Translations under genes and position numbers: made by a program | Notes under the pieces: generated by a model | What the model saw: only the letters and a program-made list of their open reading frames with translations | Told to the model about the DNA's origin: nothing | Database searches by the model: none | Origin: Edolisoma coerulescens | Taxonomy: Eukaryota; Chordata; Aves; Passeriformes; Campephagidae | Length of the DNA: 64,000 nucleotides | Reading direction: 5' to 3' | Assembly (NCBI GenBank): GCA_013397115.1 | Contig: VWZW01005505.1 | Coordinates: 1,759,880-1,823,879 of the forward strand | Shown here: positions 36,582 through 50,990 of the stretch, in pieces | Position numbering within the stretch: the first letter of the stretch is position 1 | Layout: each line of letters opens with the position of its first letter

Positions 36582-37698
36582 AGAATCAGAATCACAGAGT
36601 CACAGACAGGGTAAGGTTGGAAGGGACCAAATTGAGTTATCTGTTCCAACCTCCCCGCTCAAGCAGGATCATCCTAGACTATATGGTACAGGACTGTGTC
36701 CAGATGGTTCTGGAATATCTCCAGTGAGGAAGACTCCACAACCTCTCTGGACAATCTGTTCCAGTGCTTGGTCATTTACACAATAGAGAAGTTCTTGCTC
36801 ATGTTCAGCTGGAACTTCCTGTGCATCAGTTTCTGCCCATTACCTCTTGTCCTATTGCTCAGCACCACCAAGCAGAGCCTGGGTCCATCCACTTAGCACC
36901 CTCCCTTCAGGTACTGACAGACACGGATGAGATCCTCTAGCAGTTGTCTCTTCTCAAGGCTAAACAGCCTCAACTCTCAGCCATTCCTAGTAAGAGAGAT
37001 GCTCCAGTCCCTTAATCATCTCCATTGCCCTCCATTGGATCCACTCAAGGAATTGCACATCTCTCTTGTACTGAGGAGCCCAGACCTGGATGCAGCACTC
37101 CAGATGTGTCCTCACTAGAACCTAGCAGAGGGGCAGGATCACCTGCCTCCGCCTGCTGGAATGCTCTTCCTAATGCACCCCAGGATGTCACTGGTCTTCT
37201 TGGCCTCAAGGGCACTGCTGCCTCATGGAACAGCTTGCTGTCAACCAGGAACCCCAGATTCCTCTCCTCAGAGCTGCTTTCCAGCAGCTCAGCTTCAGCC
37301 TGTGCTGGTGCCTGGATTGATCCTCCCCAGGTGAAGAACTCTGCATTTGTCCTTGTTGAACTTTAGTACGTTCTTCTCTGCCCATCCCTCCAATCTGCCG
37401 AGGTCCTTCTGAAGGGCTGTGCAGCCCTCTGGGGCTCCTCTTGGCCACTCCTCCCAGCTTTGTGTCATCACTGAACTTGCTGAGGAGGCATCTGCCCCTT
37501 CACCTAAGTTCAAGGATAAGCTAAATACTGGACCCACCATTGAACCTTAGAGGACATCATCATCAGTAACAGGCCTTCAACTAGAACCTGTGCCACCGAT
37601 TATGACCCTCTGGGATTCAACCAAATTTCAATCCATCTCACTGTTCACTCATCCAGTCCACATTTTTTGAATTTGCCTCTGACGATATTGTGAGAGCC
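36582..37698 (-). mobile_element. CR1 LINE, 1.1 kb 3' part
   Basis: On the minus strand the element enters at about 37698 within ORF2 and runs to the 3' end at 36582. Its protein trace includes FNKDKCRVLHLGR (within 37295-37540), diagnostic of the C-terminal part of CR1 reverse transcriptase after the catalytic domain. On the plus strand the 3' end is seen inverted as agaatcacagagtcacagac and ggttggaagggacc (about 36588-36625), which is the CR1 tail and the segment just upstream. Frameshifts and stops break ORF2, so it is a dead copy. The endonuclease and most of the RT are missing through 5' truncation. The overlapping frames at 37025-37366 (plus) and 37206-37448 (minus) are products of this repeat, not genes. 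Confidence 0.92.
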
Positions 37699-38040
37699 AA
37701 AAATCCCGAATCTTCAACTGGCCACTGTCTGAAGCTTGTTCTGTGGTCATGAAGTGCTATAAAATAGATATAATGAATAATTAAAACACAGAACTTCTCT
37801 GATCATTCACAAGCAACCATTGCATTCACATGGACGCCGCAAGCATAAGCATGGGACTCTAAGTAAAATAAAGATGCCAGACTGTCCTCTATGCCCTGGA
37901 ACTAGTCCCTCACTGAATCTGGTTAGAAGTGCTGTTGAGAAATACCCTTGAATCTGGTTAGGAATGGTCTTGAGAATCTGGTTAAAAATGCCCTTACACC
38001 AAGGTTTCAATTTAGAGCTGCCTTCATTTAAATAATCACA
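37699..38040. other. Unexplained segment with recurring gaatctggtta
   Basis: Beyond the CR1 5' edge the sequence carries three copies of gaatctggtta or a close variant, starting at 37915, 37950 and 37974, and an aataaa at about 37869. No open frame is notable. It could be the end of an unrecognised repeat or LTR that the CR1 inserted beside, but I cannot place it in a family. Confidence 0.35.
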
Positions 38041-41000
38041 GAGAGCAGCAGCAATACAGATTTCCTTCTAACAGAGCTTCGCCTTCACAAACACATGAAA
38101 ACACACTAAAAACACAGAAGCATCCTTTTTTTCCCCTTTTTTTCTCCTAGATCATTGTGTTTCAATGAAGTTTAGTACTTGTCATGAAACACAGGATTTC
38201 CTAATCAGATGAAAGAGCTCTAAGACCTTTCTAATTAAGACCTAATAGTCACCTGCAGCTCAGAAAAGGTGCTCTACAATTTATCTATTGATCTACCAGC
38301 ATTAAACAAAGAAAAAAATATTTTTCCATAATCATCTCCTTCACTGGAATCATTATGCTTAGTGTCATCAAGATTCTTTGCAAGATTTTGTGAATTTGCA
38401 GAGGGATGTGACAAGAGTAGCTCCCCGACCAGATATTTCATTAAAAATATACATGAAATATAAACAAAAATTGCCTTAAAATCTTCACTGAAAAAAGTAA
38501 AAAATGATGCAGAGAAGCTTCTAATTACTATCATCTTCAGCAGACTGCAGTTGAAAACAACAGCAGCCAGTTTGTGATACATGGCTGCTCTGCTCCTGCT
38601 CCTTCCTTTGAGAAAAACTTAGCTCTCAGATTGAATATACCAGCCAACCAAGTACCTACCAAATATTGCTTTTTTAGACCAGCTTTTTTCCTTTCTTAAT
38701 TGTCCACAATATTTCACCTATCAATACCCTGAATTTCCTCAGAGATAAAAAGAAACAATCTAGACATCATCTTCCCCCACAGTAAAAATAGTAACCGCAC
38801 TATGCCATTAAGAAACCGGAGCCCTATTTACTCATTTCACACTTGGTTTCTGGAGGAGACTGGTTTGTTTCTGTCCCTGGAGGAAGTGCCTGGTATGAGG
38901 TTTGAAACGTCAGGGATAATTAAGACAAACTGTGCTTTTTGCCCCAACAAAGGAAATATATCCCTTAAAATAACTCCCTACTGAAATCTCTGAACAAAAA
39001 CCAGCCCAGCACTGTTGAGGTAGCTTACAATGCTAAATCAATTGTCAGCATTAGCAAGGCTCTGAACTGGAGCATCTCACAGTTTCATTGCAATCCAGCA
39101 GCTACTGTGCTATCAGCAGGTAAAAGTACAAATAGAATGCTGAATAGTCAGATATGAAAGAGCCAGTATGGGGATCAAATAAAAAGACATATAACAAAGA
39201 TGTTTATGTCTCAGAAACTGAAAATATAATTACTGTAAGGTCAAAGTTTAGAGATCAGAGGCATTCAATAACATTTTTCATTCAGCCATTTTAGTGTCAG
39301 TAGTCTTTAAGCAGTGTTGAAGTTCATGTTCACTTAAGAATTGTGCAAATTACTGTATTCTATACAGCCAGTTCCCCATTGCACTGTAAAAACATCTCTA
39401 AGAAACACTGAGCAAATTTCTCTGCCAAGGTGAACTGATGTCAGACCTTGGTTTCATGTCTGCTTGTCAAGTTTTAAGACAGAAAGGTAGTAATTTTTGT
39501 TCATATAGTTGTTTACTAATCCATTTTCAGGACACTGAATGAGCCCAAACATCTAAGTTTTTTGAAAAAATTTTTCCATCACACTGGGTTATTACAGTGA
39601 ATTTAATTTGTCAGTGCTTGATTTTCCAGCAATAATTCAATAGATCTTGGATTCCATATTCTGAAATCTTTTTGGAATCACCTGTGTAATGTTAATCCCC
39701 TAACATTTTCTTAAACAATTATGTTACGTAGTTAGTTTTTTTTTATGTTTTAGACTTCTTTTTAAAACAAAATTAGCACAGTAAAGAGTTTTTCTTGCTC
39801 TGACACCTTTTCTTACGAACTAATGCTACTTAGCCCAAATAAGACATTGATCATAGAGTGCCTTGTAAAAACAGTTTTTCTGTGATATAACACAATGTTT
39901 AATATCATGGAAAATGTAGTTTAAAATACTAGAAAAACAAGTCTGCTTTTCAGTTCTTGTAAGATATGTGACAGAACAGCATGCAACAAGACCCTATTAA
40001 GGATGATAGAAACTTCATAATGCACTTGGTCTCTGTTGATTCCTTCCTGCAACTTTGGTTGCCACTGTGGATGATGAAACTCCCTCTGAGATGGAGGGAC
40101 TCAGAGATGTTAGATGGGAACCATAGCAGTAACAGCACTGTGCTTAGGCACTGTCCTAGAAAACCTGGTGGGAAAATACTGAAAAAAGGTCTAGCCCCTC
40201 TTCAGTGTCTCTTTTCTTCCTTTAAAACACAGGAGTTTTTGCCAGGAAAGCTGACTATCTCTTCTCCACCTTTTTTGATTGTACCATAGCTACCAGGGTT
40301 CAGTACACTTTTCTAATGTTAGTTAGGAAACAAGACAGCCACATGAAAGCAGAATTTCTGAGTTCCATTTTGTGCTTTAAGAGACTCCTATATCCCCTGC
40401 AACAGAAATACACAATCTTTGGAGCTGGAACTGGAACAAGGATGCTCTTCCTAAGTGATAAGACCCTCTAATTCTTACGCCATCTTCTAATCCTACACAA
40501 GTCTTCAAATATTCCACGTAAAGCAGAAACACTTCAGTATGAAGATTTTGAGATGTTCCCTGCCTCACTTGCCTTAGAATAGCTTTTATATTTAAGGTGG
40601 ATGGCGTGGCTCCCATTTCTTTCTAGTAGGGAGGACAGGTGATGAAGAGAGCTGATCCTGGCGCTTCCCATCCTGTCAGGCTGTTTTACTCTTGCCTTTA
40701 TAGAATAAGTGGGACATGACCACCCCCGTTGTACTTTCCTTCAGCAGTTATGTTTTAAGAAGAAGAAGAGATCTGTTTATCTGACAGTTCTCTCAGGGCA
40801 GACATACTCTGAGGATACCAGGTGGAACAGACTCCCTCTCTTGCACAGAGACATCGAAATTGTGAACGCTATTGAAATTCAGACATGTTTAATATTCAAC
40901 TGACCAATTAGGTGAAGCTTTAGGCATTTCAAGACTTCTCCTAAAGTAGAACTGTCAGACATAAAACACCCAAAGGTCTAACATAAGAATGTCTTTGGAC

Positions 41001-42959
41001 TTTAAATCCTTACAGTGGGATGGCAGCTGAATGCGCTTTGAGTTTTTTTGCATTAATTGCATTCCAATATCATATGAGGTATCTTAGTCCCTCAGTTTAT
41101 TTGGCCCCAAATAACTATGTGCTTGTGTCTTCAGTCCTAAAACTCTAATCTTGCCATAGCTGCTGGCTTTACAAAAATTTATTGTGGAGCTAAAGACTGT
41201 AAAGCATCCTACTACCATCGTAGCAAATATTGCCTTAGGCAAAGGAAGAGTGCCAGGACCTGAAACTATCTTAAGTGTCTTTGGGGCTCTTCAGGCTTCA
41301 TATATTTACCTACTTTCCTTATCAGAAGCACTTCCAAGTCATGTCATGTTTAAGAAATTAAGATCCTGGCAAATCTACAAATTCATATTAATACCTCCCC
41401 CTGAAATACCTAGAATGCCGTTAGTAGATACAGTGGCACACCCACACGTACTGCTGTAGCTGTTCTAGGATGGGTCAGATACCACTGAGTGATGTGTGGG
41501 TGGCAAAAAAGTAAAAAGCTCTTTAAATTAACACGTGTTTCTTTCATGTCTGACCATCCTCATTTGTCTGTGTGTTAGCACCTACAAATTGTGCTGGAAA
41601 GAGAAATAATTTGGAATCTGACTCTGCATGAGGAATAGCAATTCTCATCTAAGAGGTGAAGCCTGGCTTTGGTGCTCATATTGGTGTTAGCAACAAATAC
41701 TCTTTTCAGCAATATAAAGGTGAAAGCATAAGTACAGCCCTGGGAATCGTAAGCTCTGGAACCATGGTGAGGTCTTTCCCCTTACCTGCTGAATAGAGCA
41801 GACAGTTACCAGATGTGACTAGACAAAACTTTAAAAATACTAAAAAAATGGCAAGAAAAGAAAATTGGTCATGCAGAAACACCTTTAGGGAAGAAAATCT
41901 TTTGTGACATTGTCTTTTTCAGAGAAATTCCTTATTCCAAAACACAAGAGCTAGTGGACAAACAACCAGCATCTTTGGAACAGGTCTTTACAAGAAGCAG
42001 CTACAAGCATCAGCCAACCTCTGACATAGACTTAAGGACAGAATTGCTTATATCTGACCCAGAAAGGAGAAAACAGTGGTAAAAGAATGGACTAATTGGC
42101 ACATGAATGCATTAAGAATGGCCACAGTTCAAGTACTGGTCATGAATATTGCTCTTCAAAGAGCATAGCAGGAGGAAAATAGTGATTCAGAGGGAGACAT
42201 GTCTCTGCGGGAAAGCCAGTAATTCTTTGAACTTGTCAGACTTACCTTGCAAGCTCCACACAGATTCAGATGAAGCTATGAATGCACCACTGCTTGATGG
42301 ATAATTCCAGGATAACACTGTTCTCTTTGCCAATGCAGACTCTTTAATATCTTGGCAGTTCACAATGGCTCTTTCTACCAAGTCCTCCTTCATGTAGCTC
42401 ACTCTTCGAAAATTCTTATGAAAATCTGCCTGCCAAGATACAAAATGTATTCTCTCTTGTATCATCATAACTTTATGAAACTGACTGTCTAATGGCACTG
42501 AAACAATTTATCCAAGCAGAGAACATTGCCCAAAATTTACCCCATGACAAAAATGTCATTAAAAGTATGTTATGGATGGAATTATATATCCCTTATCTGA
42601 GAATAAATAAATAATGAAGGTATTGCTATTATCCTAAAATCAAATATTGTGAGCACAGGACTTCTGGATTTAAGACTAAACTTGAAAAATGTATTGTAAG
42701 AAAAGTACTGTGACAGTTGAACAATGCTAATTTTGCCATAATATTGTTACAGAATTTTTAAGATTTTTTTTGCTTTGCGACTTGAATTAAATTAATGCAT
42801 GTTACTGCCTCATTCTTCTGTACTAAATACAATCAGACATTTTCTTTTATAGGAAAATCTTCCTGCGTAGAACAAAATTAATCAATTTAAGCAATGAAAA
42901 ATCCATCCCTTGTGACCATTGCTCCAAATAGTTTGACTATGGTGGTCAAACTTTTTTAA
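38041..42959. other. Unassigned non-coding stretch, 4.9 kb
   Basis: No gene or mobile element is recognised. Open frames of 102-103 codons (38274-38582 minus, 39981-40289 plus, 42187-42498 minus) lack any domain, initiation context or codon bias I can use in support. I treat them as chance frames. Confidence 0.55.
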
Positions 42960-42999
42960 GTGTATGAAATGCATTGCATTTCACGGGATTTTCATACAC
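42960..42999. repeat. Nested inverted repeats
   Basis: An outer pair, gtgtatgaaa (42960-42969) and tttcatacac (42990-42999), forms a 10-bp perfect stem around 20 bases. An inner pair, gaaatgca and tgcatttc (42966-42982 approx.), forms an 8-bp perfect stem around one base. The two stems share bases, so they are alternative folds. Confidence 0.8.
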
Positions 43000-45900
43000 A
43001 GTTTCAGACGTATATACAAACTGTCTCATAGGGCAAAGGTCTGGTACTTAATGGCCTGCAACTTCTTTATCTAATGAAGAAAAAAGAACAGATGCTTTAG
43101 TTTGAAGACTGATTGTAGTTTAATTGTGTTGATGGGTTTTGTCTTTTAATCAAGTGAACAAAGAATGAAAAAATATGTGTGTCTTCTGAGGCCAAAGAGA
43201 ATTCACTGAAAAAGTAGAAGACAACTAAGTATTTTGCAGATGTCACTTATTAAAAAAAAATCTTGACTTTCTATTCAAGTACACAGTTAAGGCCTCCAGG
43301 AAAATTTGTCACAACCTTAGTTCAAGTTCTTATCATCGGCAAGCCAATCCCAACAGCAATTTACTATCTGTTTGATATGTTTGACTTGCATAAATTTGCA
43401 CATTTTTTATTACAAAAAACAAGGCATGCCATTTGGGAACAGGCAGGAGAAGAAACTTTGTTAACAGAAGGAAAATCTGCAGAAAAAAATCTTACTGCCT
43501 GAAAAACAATAGCCAATTATTCCAGAAAACAAAGGAGGAAAAAAATTCTGTTGAAGATTAAAGGCGACTTGTATGCTTAAAAGGTTAGACATATGAGCTA
43601 CTGACCATATATCTGGCTTATATCTGGAGGTCTATAAGGGAGCAAAACTAAATATTCTGTTAAAATGAAAATTCCTATTGTTTGCTTATTTAAATGCACT
43701 CTTTATGAATGTTCATCTTCTTTTCAGAAATACTATGATTGGAGTTGTCATAAGCAGATGACTATAAAATTGAAATGAAATCAGACACCAGTACATTATT
43801 CTGAAATTATTTTGGATTCAAACGGTCTTTAGTATGTGAAAATCATTAAAGTGTTAATCTATGCTTGAGGAGTATAAGGCTTGCTTCAATATTTTATAGG
43901 AGGGATTTTGATCTATGATTTATCAGTCAACAGAAAGCACTAAAGGCAGGGTGATTTTTTTTTTATTTGGAATCAATTATCCTCGTGGTAGATAATGTTT
44001 TTTATTTCTATTTCTTTTTCTGCCATTGAAAAAAAGTTTGGTATATGTCTGTCAAGTTGAGTGACCACCCATGTAAGTAATAAAATGCAGGTTTTCTTCT
44101 GAACTGAATAAAATATTTGCATGGCATTAAAAGTTGGACATAACCCTTTTTTTTTTTTTATTTGCAGGTCCTGTTCAACCCTGTCATATATCTTGACTTT
44201 TCCTCTCCTGTGCCATTTAATGCTGCTTTATAATTTTCTTTTCTTCTGTCTCTAATACCTGTAGATTACTAGGCAAGAATTTGACAAGTCCAACAGAGTG
44301 TTCCCATTCTTGGCATTTGCATCTCGTAAGGTATATAAAAACACACTGCAATCAGTTTATACTTAACCTTCTGCTGCTACGGCTAACTGAAAGGTATTAG
44401 GAGAGGTGAATAGTGTTAATATTGCCATCAGCCTGAAAAAGAAAATAGTCTTAAAAAGCAATATCTGACTTACAGATTTTATAACAAGCCTCACTATTAT
44501 TTATTTCTGAACTGTTCAACAAGAACAAAAAAATGCTAGTAAGTGTATAACACTGTTGTTTCCTAATTGAGTTCCAGTTGTTCTGAAACAGCATTACTTT
44601 TCTGAAGTTCTGAAACAATATGACTTCTGGTTCTACAAGGACCTGCACCTGCTGGAGAAGCATTCTACCTACAAGTAAGAGCAAAAAATTCTAACCCACC
44701 CACAGAAACTAGAGACAATTCTTGTTTGGATATTCAGATGGCTATCTCCATCTTTTGGATATGTAGATGCTGAGGGCTTACTGAGAGTTCTTTGCTATTG
44801 AATTAGATCCAAATATCTTCTTTCTGACAGGAGGCCACAACCTTGATGAGGTTTTCCCCGGACAAATTTTACAAAAGTCCTTTTAGATGTAGAAATATTA
44901 TCCTGTCATCTGATGGTCAAATTGCCTAGAAGACACAAAAAAGAAAAGAAGCAAAAAACAAACATTTTGTTCATGTCGTGAGAGGACACATAAGAATTAA
45001 GACTATGCTTTTAGTGTGGTTCCTAAACTTTTATCAACTTCTGATAGCACTTCAGCCTGCCAGAAAGTTCTCCTCAGAAAAGTCAGGAAGAGGTTGTGAT
45101 CTTCTAAAGACTAATATCTCTAAAATCCAGCACTCAGTCGTAACTATGAAATAAACACTTTAAATCTTAAAATAAAATTTGCCACACCCTGAGATATGTG
45201 ATGTGAGACTCTGCAGTGATACTGACTGACTTACTTCAGGTCAAAAAAATATTGGTTTGGAAATTGTCTTGTCTATATACAGCCCAAAGCATCAGGCCTC
45301 CTAAAAAAATTCTCTTTCTTTGGACTATGCAAGCAACACAAGGACTGCAGAATCCAGTTATGTGTCTCCAAAAATACTCTCTGAAACAATGAAGTCTCAA
45401 GTAAACTTTAACCCAGTTCCTCACACATATTTCATATTTTCTGTAGTGTTTCTGAGAAGAAGTCTCTACCAGGAGCTGAGACCACAGCCTGATTGCTCTG
45501 GATGATGTTCGTTGGGGTCTGCATGCAACAACAGTTTTGTTATAGGTGGTGCAGCTTTATTAAGACTCGTAACTGTGTATGACATGAAGGCACGTAACTG
45601 GAAAGATAGTCTTCTCCTAAACTGTGCTCTTTTTATGCAGCAGCCAACCTAATTGCAGAACTTAATTTCTTTATGTGAGATACTGTTTATTTGAGGATTC
45701 TCCCTAGCCAAATTTCCAATGTAAAAATTCAATTATCAAGAAAGGGTTCGGGTTCACTAATTTTTTTTCAGTGACAATAATGTACTAGCTATTTATATTA
45801 TTCCTATGACAAATCATATGTAGCAAGAAACCTAGTCCTTTCTAGAGATAAGAATCTTGCAATGCAAGATCCACAGCTTCTTCCACAGCTCTGCATAAAC

Positions 45901-48900
45901 AGAAAGTGATTAATAGCATAGAGAAATTCAAGTTTTAAACCACATACCGATAAAGTTACTGAAAATCCTCTTGTGATCACAGAAATGCTAGTACACTAAG
46001 ATGTGAAGTGCTGGTAGACTTCAAAAACCCTGAAAGAAAATGAAATCTCTCTTTAGCCAAATTTTTCATGCATGTATGTTTTTCCATGAAGCTGAAGTAG
46101 CAAGAAAAACAGCATTGTTTTCTGAACCCTTACTACCAAAAAGTTGACAGCAAACTTGTTCAGTGAAGTTCTTATTAAGAAGTATATTAAATATACATAT
46201 TTTCAAGGTAGCTAGAGTTTGTGTAAGTACAGGTTTTTTATATGGATTTCACACATTCACGCATTTTCTGTGCTTGCCTATGTGAACATCTGCTGTTATC
46301 TGGATTTCACCGCAGGATAATCTGGCTTTACACATAGGTTAGGAGGACCAGTTTCTGTTTTATGAGAACTACAAATCTAACACATTGCAAAATATTATGA
46401 AGAAAGGCAGGAGGCATAAAAGAAAAGGGCTAGCTGCAACAGTAAGAGTCCAAGATGTTACTCTAAACATACTTTGATATGAATTTGTGTAATGTTCATG
46501 CTGATTTGTACAAGATCTGAAATACAATGATGACAGTGCTGCTGCAGAGTATGATGTGATTTGTATTTTTATGGTCTTAACCACAGCTTTCAGCATGCAA
46601 CTTTGTACATTTCTGAAATGCTGGTGCTGGCATTGTGCTTTCAAACATATTTTATAAGCATCACTGCAGTACTATGTATTTTTAGAAAACTAAAGCAGGT
46701 TTTGTGGGTGCTGTGATATATATCTGCTACTTCTGATAGCTTTTTGCTTCTACTGTTGTTCCCTTGGCTCACATAAAGTTAGCTTTCATTTAGTTCCCAA
46801 TCCATTTTTGTTAATTACAAACACCTTTCATCAGAAATTATTTGAATTTAAAGTGAGAGGAAACATAATGATACTTTTGAAAGCAACACTTTGTGGAATG
46901 CATTCCTAAAGCTTTTATGAACGCCAGATGTGTATTTACATGTATGCAATTTATCTTGTGGATGCATCATAGGAGACGTTAGGAAATTATGGTTCATCAT
47001 TAGAAATTCTGTAAAATACTTCTATTGACTTTTCACAACATCTTGATGAGCAACATTCAAAACTGAATAGGTGGAACTAAGTCTGGAGCTGCATTAAAAA
47101 GGGATAATTCAGGTATGAAGGTATGAATAAACTCACATCCTAAAATATAGCCTTGTATGGCTTTCATTTTGCCAACACCATGTCTTGACATAACAAACAC
47201 AATTAGCCTCACTTTCTTACCCAAAACACACATTAGCAACGAATTCCTCCCTGTGGTACACTCTGGCTGCAAAGATTTCTAGCACTGTTCTCTAGAGCCT
47301 GAGGGGGATTCTAGCACAGCACCTGCTCCTCTCTTTGATTAGGCATCACCAGCAGCCCCCATGCCTTTAGGCTGCATCTCTGATTGTAGCAGTACACCTG
47401 GAAACTTCTTGGTAAGACAGGATTCTTGTGTTTGGGAGTTCAGTCAGTTTCCTCACCCACAGCTCAGTGCATCCTTAACAGCTTTGCTCTTTTGATGGTT
47501 TTCTGTGCTTTAGTCCTCTCAATTTTTTCTGATTGATTTATGACATAACTTTATAATGCTGTTTATCTTCTTCAGTATCAGCATTTCAGACAGTTCTGAT
47601 AAACACAGAGTAGGACAAAGTAAAATGCAGGAATGTGCTTCACTTTATTAAAAAAGGATTAAGCTGCTTCTGAATTTGGGACCTGGAGCCATGAGTCTCT
47701 TGGCTGCTCTTTAAGGCTTCATATATACCCTTTGTGTTTTGAATAAAAACAGAGAGTCTCTACTTCTAGAAGATATTTTAGTGAATTTCAGGGCATAAAC
47801 CTGCAGTTGTGTATGTTCTACAGGCTTCTGGTTTTGAATGATGGGCCTCAGGTGGATATTAATTTTGGTGATAGAAAGCAACTTGCATCACTGCACACAC
47901 TTTTCTGAGAGGCACATATTTTCTTTCTAGTAACAATCTAGTCGACAGCAGGTGCTTTTGCATGGATAGTAGAAATAGTTTTAGAAAATAACCTATTAGA
48001 ATACTTTTTACTTTCTCTCCCTTCTTCTTGGAAATAAACTCCAAACTTATTGAATAAATATTTTCTTCTCTTTTTTAATCACAAATAGGTATTCTTTTCT
48101 GTACATTTTTGATTAAAAGACTGCAGTTGTTTGTCAGGATGTTCTTGGATCCAGTTGACACCTTGCTGTATGATGATGGAACATGCAGCTGGATTTACAT
48201 TTCCAGGCACAAATAAATGAGCTTGAATCAGATTTACCACTTTTCACAGCTGTAGTGAAACAAATGCATGAAGTGTGGATTGAAAGACAAATTAATAGCT
48301 AATAGCTGCTCCAGCAAAATAGAAAATTAGCAGAGGTTTTGGTTTATGGGTCTGAACAAAATCTTTCCAAAAAGCCCACCGAGTCTTTCATTTTTCCCAG
48401 GCTTTCTCAGCTGGTTTAACAAAAGCTGGTCTAACCTTTCTGTATACACCTTGTCTCATTTAAGGACATTCTGGCCATCATAGTTATAACTACAGCATTA
48501 CTAATACCTAAACAACATAAATAAGAGCATTTTTTGATTTTCTTGTTAACCAGATGTTTATGGCATGTTACTAATCAACCAAAATATCTGTATTCTGGCA
48601 AATTACACCCATTTCCAATTATTTTACTTCAATTTTTGATACTCTGATGATGATTTGCTCTGTTCACTATAGCACATGTAAAAAATTGAAAAGATACAAA
48701 GTGAATTTATTGACAATGACACTGACATTTTCAACTTTTGCTCAACTTTATTTTTGTGATAGAAGAAAAACTTGAAGGTAGCCATCTTTTTAGTTTAAAA
48801 AATACCTTAGGCACTCCTTGTAAGTGAAGCCCAGGCTTCCAGAGAGGCTAATGCAATGTAAAACAATAAGCTTCAAAACCCATTGATTACTCCGTACCGA

Positions 48901-49909
48901 CGCAACTCATTCCTTATTGAAAACTTCATTTTACTTGGAGAGACAATTTAGTATCGGACAACATGAATCCTGCAAATGGTCTTAAGACCCATCCTGCCAT
49001 CATTTGTTAGTAGATTATGTGTTTGTTGCCATGAATAATCCATTACCCTTTGAGTAGTGAGCACTCAATGCCAGGTAGTAACTGCTTCTAAAAATAGACC
49101 TGTTGGCTGCAATTCATAAATTGTCTCACTGACCTGAGTAAGCACACGCATAAATGTTTGCAGGATTGCACTTACATGTTTTTGCCTATAAGTAATCAGA
49201 TTGTATGCATCTTTAGTACTCAAGTTCAATATCACTGAAATATGGCAAAAATATACAAACTTGCCTTTGTGTTCATGCTATTCTTAGCATTTTATTGTCT
49301 TATCTGTTTTAACCCATCCCCTCACAAATCTTTACCAAAATGGAAACCACATTATACTACAAAATACAACACTTCTAATAGATTTCCAGTGATTGTTTTG
49401 TTTTGTATATGTAAGTGCCATTTTAAGTGTCACAAAGGAAAAAACTTCTGTGCTCTTCTAAGAAAATCATCTTCATCTATAGAGAGAAGTATGCTTCATA
49501 GCATTTGAATACTTTCACAATAAACTCTCAAATACTATTAAGATGGTGGGCCAGATACTTCAGCCACAAATAATAAGCTATCTCCATCAAATAAACCAGT
49601 GGTGTCTATAACGACTGTCTAGGAACATCTACATTTACTGACTGGAAAAGTTATGTCCCTGTTATTATTTTACGGTTTCAGGAACTATAAAACTACTTAA
49701 TAGAAAACATCCATATTCAAACCCAAGTTATTCCTAAAGCAGTCCTGCTTTTGTAAAGCATAATTAGTAGACAGAAGTAGCAATTGAGAAAGTGGAACTT
49801 TTGGGTTCAACCCAAGAGAAACAGGAGGAAAAAATTATTATAAAACTGTGTGCTATTCCTTAATATGTTATTAAATACATGAAATTTCATTTTCTAACGT
49901 TGACTGACT
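43000..49909. other. Unassigned non-coding stretch, 6.9 kb
   Basis: No gene, RNA gene or mobile element is recognised. The longest frames (46369-46644 minus, 91 codons; 49242-49508 plus, 88 codons) show no domain. The second starts with hydrophobic residues (FVFMLFLAFYCLICF) that come from T-rich sequence. A T-tract lies near 44148-44159. Confidence 0.55.
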
Positions 49910-50830
49910 TCCTCTAGGAAACCCCCAGGACAGAGCTTCATCTTCACTATTGTTTGCCTGACCCTCAAGTTCCAGAGCCTCATACCTTCTATTCTGTAAG
50001 GGCAACTGCAAAGGTACTGGAGGCCAGAAGGAACTTCTCCCGCTGCTGTGAACAGGGACCTGCTTTCATTTCCCCCTGTCTTTTAGGTCCTCTCCTTCTG
50101 CCTGATGGCAAGAGGGTCAGAATTCCTCTGACTCTTGCAAAGCTTCCATCTGCTGCATTTCCCAGGGATGGAAGAGTATGATTCCACTAGTCTCTCACAC
50201 TCTGATACTCCTCAAGCTCTCCACTTCAAGCTCTGCCACCAGGCTGAGCAGATCATCCACCTGGTCACACTGCACAGAGGTGTCACCTCTGCTGCCCTCT
50301 GGTACTAACGTCAGGCTCAAATACTCCCTACAGCCAGAGACCTGGGCAGCTCCATGCTTCTAATGAAGCTCCATCTGGGTCTCCATGCTCCTTCTAGTGA
50401 TGGCTTTTGACTATGTGTAAACCATCGCTGGGTCTGTTCTAGTTGAGCAGGCAAAAACCCCCAAGTGAGCTTGCCCCAAGGGTCAGGAGGGTGGCTGTGC
50501 CATCCTATACATACTGTCACACAAACTGTCACATCATGTACTTCTAACACACCATGTCCTGTTTGCCTGCCCTGTTTGCTGTGCTCCTGGTTGCTCATGC
50601 ACCCTAGAGCCATTTCCATCTCCCACAGTTGCCCTGTCAACATCCTCGTCATGTCAGCCTCACTCAGAGAGCTCCCGGTGCTTGCCAGGTCTCTCTGCTG
50701 TCTCAGGTTTCCGTGGCTCCAGGAACTCCCTCTCTAGTGTTTTGCCCCAGAATTTACCAGAGCTGCCACTGCTGCTGCTGCTGCTGATGTCACTGCTTGT
50801 CTTGCTGACCGAACTGAACACAGTCTTTCA
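49910..50830 (-). mobile_element. CR1 LINE 5' UTR/ORF1 fragment
   Basis: Read on the minus strand, the piece at about 50280 to 50180 matches the start of CR1 ORF1, including a trace of DQVDDLLSLVAEL-like coiled-coil sequence (visible as gtggatgatctgctcagcct on that strand). The part at 49920-49990 matches the later ORF1 segment read as ggtatgaggctctggaactt. The portion from about 50300 to 50830 fits the CR1 5' untranslated region, including a run of gcagcagcagcagcag, but this is less certain. Full 5' ends of CR1 are rare because most copies are 5'-truncated. The frames here (50317-50652 minus, 50465-50737 plus and others) are broken remnants. Right-hand limit approximate. Identification is from recalled CR1 sequence. 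Confidence 0.68.
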
Positions 50831-50990
50831 CAATTTTTTTTACAAAGCGTTTGAAACAAGATGCAATACTACATCCTTACTGTTGTGACACTTTCTGTTG
50901 TGTTATCAGTCTTTGTCTGTCCAATTATGCCATGTTGTGATTCCAAACTAGCTGTTGTCACCAATTCTTTCCACTAAGTGACAACTTTGT

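Noticed and set aside
49242..49508. 88-codon frame with a hydrophobic N-terminus resembling a signal or membrane segment
   Set aside because: The hydrophobic run reflects T-rich DNA, and the rest has no domain or cleavage-site pattern that convinces.
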